Assembly (NCBI GenBank): GCA_002311345.1
Contig: DCAA01000021.1
Span: 10,770-17,631, forward strand
DNA from: Planctomycetes bacterium UBA1146
GTDB lineage: Bacteria > Planctomycetota > UBA8108 > UBA1146
DNA: 6,862 nucleotides
Direction: 5' to 3'
In this document: positions 1 through 5,521 of the stretch, one piece after another
Layout: every line of letters starts with the position of its first letter
How positions within the stretch are numbered: the stretch's first letter is position 1
Position numbers and translations under genes: made by a program
The notes under the pieces: model-generated
What the model was told of the DNA's origin: nothing
Database searches by the model: none
The model's input: the letters and a program-made list of their open reading frames with translations, nothing else

Positions 1-365
1 TTGCCTTTGCTCCGTATCGCCACTTTTTCGCGCACCTTTGTGGCCTTGCCCACTCGGTCCCTGAGATAATAGAGTTTCGCACGGCGCACCCGACCGAAAC
101 GTTTCACTTCGATTTTTTCGATCCAGGGTGAGTGGAGCGGGAAGGTACGTTCCACGCCCTCTCCTGCGACAATTCGGCGGACCGTGAAAGCAGAGCGACT
201 ACCGGAATTTCTTCGGCCGATGACGGTGCCATTGAAGATCTGGATCCGTTCCTTGTCGCCTTCAACTATTCTCACATGCACATCGACAGTATCACCGATA
301 TGGAAATCGGTGAGCCCATCCGTCTTCAGGTGATTTTTCTCGAAATCATCGATCTTGTTCGACAT
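1..365 (-). CDS. rplS: 50S ribosomal protein L19 (C-terminus cut off by window edge)
   Basis: L19 is a large-subunit ribosomal protein at the 30S-50S interface. The ATG at 365-363 opens a frame of 121 codons with no stop before the window edge. It begins MSNKIDDFEKNHLK and carries family hallmarks: the IGDTVDVHVRIVEG strand, RIQIFNGTVIGRR, SAFTVRRIVAGEGVERTFPLHSP, and KRFGRVRRAKLYYLRDRVGKATKVREK. L19 is usually about 115-120 residues, so the protein already reaches family length at the edge and probably has only a short extra tail. The start is set by GGGAG six bases upstream and by alignment with the usual N-terminus. That Shine-Dalgarno lies inside the last codons of trmD, whose TAA is one base upstream, so translation is probably coupled. 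Identity is very secure; the end is not visible. Confidence 0.97.
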   Translation of the reverse strand, partial: MSNKIDDFEKNHLKTDGLTDFHIGDTVDVHVRIVEGDKERIQIFNGTVIGRRNSGSRSAFTVRRIVAGEGVERTFPLHSPWIEKIEVKRFGRVRRAKLYYLRDRVGKATKVREKVAIRSKG

Positions 366-366
366 C

Positions 367-1149
367 TTATTCTCCCGGAATCTCTTCCTGCGAGACTCCA
401 TCTTGATTTCTGTCCGGAGAACCCCCATCGCTTGCGGGATTTCCAGAGTTCCCTGTGACTGCATCTCGATGCCCCGGACCTTGCTGCCCGGAGTTTTCGC
501 GTCGCCACTTCTCGATGGCTCCGTGGTCACCGCTGAGCAGGACCTCCGGAACCCCCCTCCCCCTGTACTGGGGTGGACGGGTCCAGTGTGCGTGATCGAG
601 ACCCTCCGGTCCCGTCCACTCGCCGAAGGAATCACGCAGGGCGGATTCCTCATCCCCGAGCACCCCCGGCAACAGCCGCACGGTACCCTCGATGAGCGCC
701 ATCGCTGCGACCTCACCGCCGGAGAGAACGTAGTCTCCCAGCGATACCCGTTTCCACGGGTAGGCCTCGACAATCCGCTCGTCGTAACCTTCGTAACGAC
801 CACAGAGAATGACCAGGCGCTCAGCGCCAGAAAAATCCTCCAGGTCTTTCTGCCCCATCTTCTGGCCCTGAGGGCACATCAGAAGAGGCACCGTCCCGGC
901 GGCGGGTTGCTTGCCCGGATCGAGGCCCAGCAAGTCCATCGCCCGGAATACTGGCTCCGGTTTCAGGAGCATTCCCGGGCCGCCTCCGTAAGGACGATCG
1001 TCTACGGTTCGATGTCGATCCTCGGCAAAGGCCCGAAGATCGGAGATGCGAACATCCAGTCGGCCTGAGCGTCGAGCGACCCGAACCATGCCGTGACGCA
1101 GGAACTGGTCAAAGAAGCTCGGGAAGATCGTCAAGATGTCGATCTGCAC
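367..1149 (-). CDS. trmD: tRNA (guanine-37-N1)-methyltransferase TrmD
   Basis: TrmD transfers a methyl group from S-adenosylmethionine to G37 of tRNAs with G36, which prevents +1 frameshifting. It is a dimeric SPOUT enzyme with a trefoil knot. The predicted 260-residue protein starts QIDILTIFPSFF after the initiator. It shows DDRPYGGGPGM (about 50-60), LCGRYEGYDERI (115-126) and SLGDYVLSGGE (136-146), which form the knotted cofactor site. VRLLPGVLG and the DSF aspartate (about 173) match the catalytic Arg and Asp. The tRNA-binding stretch HAHWTRPPQYRG and VPEVLLSGDH..IEKWRRE follows. I chose GTG 1149 because GGAG lies six bases upstream; the TTG at 1155 would abut that site. After WRRE the usual helix ending in RRPDLL is absent and is replaced by about 43 Gly/Ser/Asn/Asp-rich residues. 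It lies 23 bases after rpsP with no rimM between. Confidence 0.96.
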   Translation of the reverse strand: MQIDILTIFPSFFDQFLRHGMVRVARRSGRLDVRISDLRAFAEDRHRTVDDRPYGGGPGMLLKPEPVFRAMDLLGLDPGKQPAAGTVPLLMCPQGQKMGQKDLEDFSGAERLVILCGRYEGYDERIVEAYPWKRVSLGDYVLSGGEVAAMALIEGTVRLLPGVLGDEESALRDSFGEWTGPEGLDHAHWTRPPQYRGRGVPEVLLSGDHGAIEKWRRENSGQQGPGHRDAVTGNSGNPASDGGSPDRNQDGVSQEEIPGE

Positions 1150-1155
1150 CAGCAA

Positions 1156-1159
1156 CTCC
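1156..1159 (-). promoter_or_regulatory. Ribosome binding site of trmD
   Basis: GGAG on the minus strand lies six bases before GTG 1149-1147 and directly abuts the TTG at 1155-1153. This spacing supports the GTG as the start and argues against the TTG. The GTG also gives the family-typical N-terminus QIDILTIFP. Confidence 0.7.
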
Positions 1160-1172
1160 GGATCCAGGTTCC

Positions 1173-1493
1173 TCAGGCGGTGGGGCCGCCCTGTTTCTTC
1201 TTGTTAGCGCGCTGCTGGGAGCGGCGACTCTTCTTGCCGCTACCCCATTTCACATCGACTTTTCGCAAAAAAGAGGTGACGGTTACGCTCGGACGAGCAC
1301 CTTCATCGATCCAGTGCTGGATCCGGTCGACATGGAGTTTCACACGCTTCTGGGCATCTTCAACCAGAGGATCGTACCAGCCGAGCGTTTCGAGTGATCG
1401 ACCGCCACGAGGGTTTCGCTTCTCGATGGCCTCGATACGGTAGAAGGGACGATGCCGTCTTCCACAACGTTTGAGTCGAATAGCAACCGCCAT
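1173..1493 (-). CDS. rpsP: 30S ribosomal protein S16
   Basis: S16 is a primary-assembly protein of the small ribosomal subunit body. The 106-residue product starts MAVAIRLKRCGRRHRPFYRIEA and continues with the family signature of basic residues and aromatics, then RGGRSLETLGWYDPL and the helix RVKLHVDRIQHWIDEGARPSVTV. Most S16 proteins are about 80-90 residues. Here a Lys/Arg/Gln-rich tail follows VDVKW, roughly the last 25 residues. The start is the ATG at 1493-1491. It gives the standard N-terminus and has GGAGAAG six bases upstream. A longer in-frame extension to 1559 is rejected because it would translate the Shine-Dalgarno and a leader hairpin. The stop (TGA) is followed 23 bases later by trmD, so the two are probably cotranscribed. 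Confidence 0.97.
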   Translation of the reverse strand: MAVAIRLKRCGRRHRPFYRIEAIEKRNPRGGRSLETLGWYDPLVEDAQKRVKLHVDRIQHWIDEGARPSVTVTSFLRKVDVKWGSGKKSRRSQQRANKKKQGGPTA

Positions 1494-1499
1494 GGGTAA

Positions 1500-1506
1500 C
1501 TTCTCC
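1500..1506 (-). promoter_or_regulatory. Ribosome binding site of rpsP
   Basis: GGAGAAG on the minus strand lies six bases before ATG 1493-1491. It fixes the rpsP start at the residue where S16 homology begins. Confidence 0.75.
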
Positions 1507-1612
1507 ACTATTACAGATCCGGGAATCCCGGATGGGAAATCGAACTCCGGGGCGAACATGCCCCATTACCACAATCCCCCCATCAGAGGGGAAGGAGTGA
1601 GGTTACAGTGGA

Positions 1613-1658
1613 GGCCCAGATCCATCAACAGCACCGGGGCGATTTCTGGCCCAGATCC
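1613..1658. repeat. 11-bp direct repeat pair
   Basis: GGCCCAGATCC occurs exactly at 1613-1623 and again at 1648-1658, 35 bases apart start to start, within the ffh-rpsP spacer. A second, 7-base direct repeat TTCTGGC occurs at 1644-1650 and 1666-1672. These could be paired protein-binding sites or the remains of a small duplication; the sequence does not decide. Confidence 0.6.
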
Positions 1659-1682
1659 GGGCATTTTCTGGCAATTCGACCC

Positions 1683-3212
1683 CTACCGGCGACGAGAATT
1701 CTTGCGCCGTTGACGTTCCATCTTGCGCTTCTTGCGTCTTTCGTCGCGGGATGGGCCCTCGCGTTTCTTCCCTGGCCCACCCGGGCCCGAAGCCGATGGT
1801 TCCGGCATCCCTGGCAAACCTGGCAAACCAGGTGGCAATCCCGGAACTCCCGATCCAGCCAGCTCTCCTTCACCGGAGAGAGCATCTTTCATCTCGCGCA
1901 TTCCCTTCAACTTGCCGAAGAAACCGGAATGCCTCTTCATCTGCTGCATCATTCCCTGCATCTGTTTGAACTGTCGCAACAAGCCGGTGACATCTTCGAT
2001 CTTCCGACCTGAACCAGCAGCGATACGGCGTCGCCGGTTGGTGTTGAGAATCTCTGGCCTGTGCCGTTCCGTGGCGGTCATCGACTGGATGATGCTCTCG
2101 ACAATAACGATCTCATCGCCCTGGACATCGAGTTCGTCGAGGCGCCCGCCGATCCCGGGCAAATGCGAGAGCAGATCCTTGAGGCCCCCCATCTTCTTGA
2201 TCTGCCGCAATTGGGACAGGAAATCCTCGAGGTCGAAATTGGCCTCGAGCATTTTCTCCTGCATCTCGGCCTGTTCCTTCTCATCGATCACTAACTGGGC
2301 ACGATCGACCAGGCCGACGACATCTCCCATGCCCAGGATTCGCGAGGCCATCCGCTCCGGGTGGAATTCCTCGAGACGATCCAGTTTCTCGCCGACCCCG
2401 ATGAATTTGATCGGTTTCCCGGTGATCGCTTTCACTGACAGCGCCGCGCCACCTCGTGCATCGCCATCCATTTTGGTGAGGATCACGCCGGTAAGTGTGA
2501 TGGACTGGGAGAAGGCCTCCGCCGAGCGCACTGCATCTTGCCCCGTCATCGAATCGCAGACGAAGAAGACCTCGTCGGGAGATATCTTCTTGGCGATCTT
2601 CTTCAGTTCCGTCATCAGTTCTTCGTCGATATGCAGACGCCCGGCGGTATCGACAAGAACAACATCGCATTTGTGCTGCTTGGCTTCGTCGAGAGCGGCA
2701 ACACACACCTCGGCCGGCGAGAGTCCTTCGCGATGGAAAACCGGGACATCGATCTGGCGCCCGAGAACTTTCAACTGTTCGATCGCAGCTGGCCGTTGCA
2801 AGTCAGCTGCCACCATCATCGGTTTGCGTTTCTTGCGGTCTCGAAGATAGAGCGCCAGTTTCGCGCAGGTGGTCGTCTTACCGCTGCCCTGAAGGCCAGA
2901 GAGGAGCACCACCGTCGGACCCTTGGCACGATAGGAAAGTTCGTGGTCGACCGGCCCCATCAGCGAGGTCAGTTGTTCCTGGACCACCTTGGTGAACATC
3001 TGCCCGGCATCGACACCTTCAATCACCTCGGCACCGAGCGCTGCTTCGCGAACTCGTTTCTCGAACTCCTTCACCACCGGCAGAGCTGCGTCTGCTTCCA
3101 GCAATGCCCTGCGAATTTCACGCCCGGTCTCCTGGACAACAGCCTCGGTAATTTTGCTGCCGCGTAGTCCAGCAACGATGTCAGAAATCCGTCGGGTGAG
3201 TCCTTCTAGCAT
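1683..3212 (-). CDS. ffh: Signal recognition particle GTPase Ffh (SRP54)
   Basis: Ffh binds 4.5S/SRP RNA and the signal sequences of nascent chains and docks with FtsY at the inner membrane. The 509-residue protein has an N-terminal four-helix N domain (about 1-90) and a GTPase G domain with P-loop GLQGSGKT (106-113), DLQRPAA (137-143), DTAGR (188-192), TKMD (246-249) and GDARGGA (250-256). A methionine-rich M domain follows (about 300-440), containing RRRRIAAGSGRKIEDV, which matches the RNA-binding helix region. Beyond it lies a Pro/Gly-Leu-rich stretch (about 454-470) and a very basic tail (17 of the last 29 residues Lys or Arg); E. coli Ffh is about 453 residues. The start is the ATG at 3212-3210, with AGGA overlapping the murA stop codon, so ffh is probably translated from the murA message. 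Confidence 0.98.
   Translation of the reverse strand: MLEGLTRRISDIVAGLRGSKITEAVVQETGREIRRALLEADAALPVVKEFEKRVREAALGAEVIEGVDAGQMFTKVVQEQLTSLMGPVDHELSYRAKGPTVVLLSGLQGSGKTTTCAKLALYLRDRKKRKPMMVAADLQRPAAIEQLKVLGRQIDVPVFHREGLSPAEVCVAALDEAKQHKCDVVLVDTAGRLHIDEELMTELKKIAKKISPDEVFFVCDSMTGQDAVRSAEAFSQSITLTGVILTKMDGDARGGAALSVKAITGKPIKFIGVGEKLDRLEEFHPERMASRILGMGDVVGLVDRAQLVIDEKEQAEMQEKMLEANFDLEDFLSQLRQIKKMGGLKDLLSHLPGIGGRLDELDVQGDEIVIVESIIQSMTATERHRPEILNTNRRRRIAAGSGRKIEDVTGLLRQFKQMQGMMQQMKRHSGFFGKLKGMREMKDALSGEGELAGSGVPGLPPGLPGLPGMPEPSASGPGGPGKKREGPSRDERRKKRKMERQRRKNSRRR
1811..1828. repeat. ffh: 9-bp tandem repeat inside the ffh tail
   Basis: CTGGCAAAC is present twice in immediate succession (1811-1819 and 1820-1828). 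On the coding strand it falls in the PGLPGLPGMP stretch of Ffh. Slippage at such a repeat would change the number of PGL units without shifting frame. Confidence 0.75.
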
Positions 3213-3220
3213 CGCTTTTC

Positions 3221-4543
3221 CTAGACCAGTTCCAGATCGAGATCCTGCTCGACTACTTGTTCGGGAAGCCTCTCGACCTCAGCTCCGAGACCACGCAGTT
3301 TCTCTTCCATGCGCTCGTAACCCCGATCGAGATGGTAGATACGATTCACATCCGTGATTCCATCGGCCACCAGACCCGCCAGCACCAGACAGGCGCTCGC
3401 TCTCAGATCGCTCGCCATCACCTTGGCTCCCGACAACGGAGCACCACCCTCGATGATGGCTATTGGGCCCTCCTTGCGAACCTTGGCGCCAAAGCGACGC
3501 AACTCGGAAAGATGATTGAAGCGATCGGGGAACACCTTGTCGGTGATGAGGCTGACTCCGGTACCGCGACAAAGTAACGCCATCAGGGGACCCTGGAGAT
3601 CGGTCGGAAATGCCGGATAGGGCAACATCGAGACATCCACAGGAGTCACCGTATCAACCCCTCGAACGGTCAGTGTCTTTTCTCCCACCTCGACGGACAC
3701 CCCGATGCGCTCCAGTAAATTGAGAAGAGCACTGTTTTCTGATGGGATGCAACCCTCGACGGTCACCTCGCCTCCAGCGATCGCCCCGGCCAGCACATAG
3801 GTCCCTGTTTCGATGCGGTCGGGAGGGACATCAAAACTGGTAGCGCCAAGACAGCCTGCGCCCTCGAGACGACCCTGACCTTCGATGTGAATCTCGTGAG
3901 TGCCATCCCCTTCGACCTTGACACCCATCGCTCGCAGAAAGCCGGCAGTCGCCCGCACCTCTGGCTCGCAGGCAGCTCCCTCGATAACGGTGTCGCCATC
4001 GGCACCCACTGCCGCCATCATCACGTTCTGGGTTCCGAGCACTGTCGGCCCCATCGGGCCAGAAAGATAAACCGTACTGCCTCGCAAGTGCGAGGCGCGG
4101 GCCATCACGTATCCATTTTCAATGGTCACCTTGGCACCGAGTGCCTCCATCCCGTGAATATGAAGGTCGATGGGTCGATCACCGATATTGCAACCACCGG
4201 GCAGGGACACGATCGCCTCCCCCCGGCGAGCCAGTAGTGGGCCCAGCGAACAGATGGATGCCCGCATCTGGCTGACCTGTTTGTAGTCTGCCCGAGTGTT
4301 GCCGGAGTCCGTCACCTGGAGCGACACCGATCCATCCTCTGCAACTTCCGATTCGACCCCGAGCGTTTCGAGAATTCTCAGAGACATTCCGATATCACGA
4401 AGAGCGATCGGTACATTCTGGAGAGTGACCTCCCCATCACACAGGAGACTGGCGAACAGTATCGGGAGCGCTCCGTTCTTCGATCCGGAGACTTTGACGG
4501 AACCGTTGAGACGGTTTCCTCCATGGATGCGGAATATGTCCAA
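3221..4543 (-). CDS. murA: UDP-N-acetylglucosamine 1-carboxyvinyltransferase MurA
   Basis: MurA transfers enolpyruvate from PEP to UDP-GlcNAc, the first committed step of peptidoglycan synthesis, and is the fosfomycin target. With the TTG start at 4543 the protein has 440 residues and begins DIFRIHGGNRLNG after the initiator. It carries SGSKNGALPILFASLL with Lys22-Asn23 in the same positions as in E. coli. The catalytic loop PGGCNIGDRPIDLH has Cys118, so a fosfomycin-sensitive Cys-type enzyme is expected. PYPAFPTDLQGP carries the catalytic Asp (about 315), and DLRAS and HLDRGYERMEEKL follow near the end. An upstream GTG at 4564 is in frame and would add seven residues, but TTG 4543 has the better Shine-Dalgarno and family N-terminus. 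A promoter lies just upstream, and ffh follows eight bases after the stop. Confidence 0.97.
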   Translation of the reverse strand: MDIFRIHGGNRLNGSVKVSGSKNGALPILFASLLCDGEVTLQNVPIALRDIGMSLRILETLGVESEVAEDGSVSLQVTDSGNTRADYKQVSQMRASICSLGPLLARRGEAIVSLPGGCNIGDRPIDLHIHGMEALGAKVTIENGYVMARASHLRGSTVYLSGPMGPTVLGTQNVMMAAVGADGDTVIEGAACEPEVRATAGFLRAMGVKVEGDGTHEIHIEGQGRLEGAGCLGATSFDVPPDRIETGTYVLAGAIAGGEVTVEGCIPSENSALLNLLERIGVSVEVGEKTLTVRGVDTVTPVDVSMLPYPAFPTDLQGPLMALLCRGTGVSLITDKVFPDRFNHLSELRRFGAKVRKEGPIAIIEGGAPLSGAKVMASDLRASACLVLAGLVADGITDVNRIYHLDRGYERMEEKLRGLGAEVERLPEQVVEQDLDLELV

Positions 4544-4550
4544 GGTGGAG

Positions 4551-4559
4551 CCTTTCCCC
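4551..4559 (-). promoter_or_regulatory. Ribosome binding site of murA
   Basis: GGGGAAAGG on the minus strand sits seven bases before TTG 4543-4541. It favours the TTG over the in-frame GTG at 4564-4562, which lies just upstream of this site. The TTG start also restores the usual MurA N-terminus. Confidence 0.65.
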
Positions 4560-4584
4560 GTCACCCGGCGTCCGATGGCGAGAA

Positions 4585-4604
4585 TACGATTCTGATCGAT
4601 CGTA
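4585..4604. promoter_or_regulatory. Inverted repeat over the murA promoter
   Basis: TACGAT (4585-4590) and ATCGTA (4599-4604) form a perfect 6-bp inverted repeat with an 8-base spacer. It covers the proposed -10 box and part of the -35/-10 spacer. A smaller nested repeat AGAAT-ACG-ATTCT spans 4581-4593. The position suits a repressor operator, but no regulator is identified and repeats this short can occur by chance. Confidence 0.35.
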
Positions 4605-4616
4605 CCGAGGTGTCAA
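4589..4616 (-). promoter_or_regulatory. Sigma70-type promoter for murA-ffh
   Basis: On the minus strand a perfect -35 hexamer TTGACA (4616-4611) is followed after 16 bases by CAGAAT (4594-4589), a four-of-six match to the -10 consensus. Transcription would begin near 4582, about 40 bases before the murA TTG. It lies in the 122-bp gap between prmC and murA, so murA-ffh may be transcribed on its own as well as by readthrough from prfA-prmC. Confidence 0.5.
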
Positions 4617-4665
4617 CGGCGCTTCAAAGACCAGGCAGTACCGGGAACTGAAAATCGTCACCGCC

Positions 4666-5520
4666 TCAGATCTGGGCCCGAATCCTCACGACTCTCGGGA
4701 TTCCGCTGAGATCGGAGCGGCAACTGCCGTGGAAACCGCGGCTACGAGCATACTGCTCGATGGATGAGCTCTGATGGATGCCACATTCCAGCAACAGGGA
4801 GCCGCCCGGAGCGATGTAGCTACCGAAACCGTCGATAAGAGCCCTGTGATGACCGAGACCATCCCCATCCAGCTGGTCTATGAGGGCGAGGGCGGGTTCG
4901 TAGCGGGCCACGTCATCGCTCAGCAGCGGATCTTCCGGGGCGATGTAGGGTGGGTTGGAGAGAATTAACTCGAAAGCACCATCGAGAGGGTCGAAATGGC
5001 TGCCGCCTCGCAACTCGACTCTCTGCTCGAGGTGATGTCGCTCGAGGTTGCAGGCGGCGACCTCGAGCGCTTGCTCGGAGATCTCTACTCCCACCGCCCT
5101 CAGATCCGGGCGCTCCTTGGCCAGTGCGATCGTCACCGCCGCAGACCCGATGCCGATCTCTGCGACCCGCGGTGATGGAATCCCTTCCAACAACATGAGA
5201 GCCCACTCAACCAGTAGTTCCGTCTCGGGCCTGGGAATCATCACCGCTGGCGTCACCTCGATAGTGTGGCCATAGAATTCCCACTCGCCAAGAATGTGTG
5301 CCAGCGGCTCTCCGGTGGCGCGCCTTTCGAGCAGTTGGTCGAAGCGCTCTGCATCGGTCGCGGAGATCCATTGGTCGGATCGTAAAGATGGGTCGCGATA
5401 ATCTACCTCGAGTACATGCGCCAGCAACCAGCGAACATCGAGCTCGGGAGCATCGGAACCGGATAGTTTCTGCTCGGCTTTTTGCATCAATACTCTGGTA
5501 GAGACTCTGGAAGAACCCAC
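4666..5520 (-). CDS. prmC: Release factor glutamine N5-methyltransferase PrmC
   Basis: PrmC (HemK) methylates the Gln of the GGQ motif in release factors RF1 and RF2, which raises their activity. The 284-residue protein has an N-terminal helical domain ending near RRATGEPLAHILGEWEF. IPRPETELLVE (95-105) follows, then a Rossmann-fold methyltransferase domain with motif I EIGIGSAAVT (121-130), an acidic motif GVEIS (144-148), and the substrate motif NPPY (189-192), which binds the target glutamine. Motif I differs from the common D-x-G-T-G-S-G form: Ile replaces Thr and Ala replaces the third Gly. The GTG at 5520-5518 is preferred because it lies one base after the prfA TGA, although its Shine-Dalgarno is weak; an ATG 11 codons in is possible. 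It directly follows prfA, its substrate gene. Confidence 0.95.
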   Translation of the reverse strand: MGSSRVSTRVLMQKAEQKLSGSDAPELDVRWLLAHVLEVDYRDPSLRSDQWISATDAERFDQLLERRATGEPLAHILGEWEFYGHTIEVTPAVMIPRPETELLVEWALMLLEGIPSPRVAEIGIGSAAVTIALAKERPDLRAVGVEISEQALEVAACNLERHHLEQRVELRGGSHFDPLDGAFELILSNPPYIAPEDPLLSDDVARYEPALALIDQLDGDGLGHHRALIDGFGSYIAPGGSLLLECGIHQSSSIEQYARSRGFHGSCRSDLSGIPRVVRIRAQI

Positions 5521-5521
5521 T

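Larger units (their letters stand above)
1494..1682 (-). promoter_or_regulatory. Structured ffh-rpsP spacer / rpsP leader
   Basis: These 189 bases separate ffh from rpsP and hold no gene. Several short perfect inverted repeats are visible: a 7-bp stem ATCCGGG/CCCGGAT with a 3-base loop (1517-1533), GGGGC/GCCCC with a 6-base loop (1549-1564), CCCC/GGGG with a 6-base loop (1578-1591), and GCCC/GGGC (1649-1662). None is followed by a clear T-run on the minus strand, so none is a convincing intrinsic terminator. A weak promoter candidate on the minus strand is TTGATG, 17 bases, TAACCT (1628 down to 1600). A role as an rpsP leader or promoter region is inferred from position only. Confidence 0.4.

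Noticed and set aside
366..508. Frameshift in the trmD 3' end that would restore the usual C-terminus
   Set aside because: I translated the two other minus-strand frames across this stretch and neither shows the expected R-T-x-x-R-R-P-D-L-L segment.
355..1068. Plus-strand open frame (237 codons) opposite trmD
   Set aside because: Antisense to an intact TrmD; no family signature and composition typical of a reverse-frame shadow.
1494..1559. 22-codon N-terminal extension of S16
   Set aside because: S16 always begins near the M-A-V-x-I-R-L segment; the ATG at 1493 has a good Shine-Dalgarno and the extension covers a leader hairpin.
1723..2850. Long plus-strand open frame (375 codons) opposite ffh
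   Set aside because: It lies wholly antisense to a gene with all SRP54 motifs. Its translation is Ser/Arg/Pro-rich with no recognisable domain, as expected for a shadow frame in GC-rich DNA.
2538..3167. Plus-strand open frame (209 codons) opposite the Ffh GTPase domain
   Set aside because: Overlaps conserved coding sequence of Ffh in antisense and shows no domain of its own.
4639..4655. Weak hairpin after prmC as a terminator
   Set aside because: CAGT/ACTG gives only four base pairs and no T-run follows on the minus strand.
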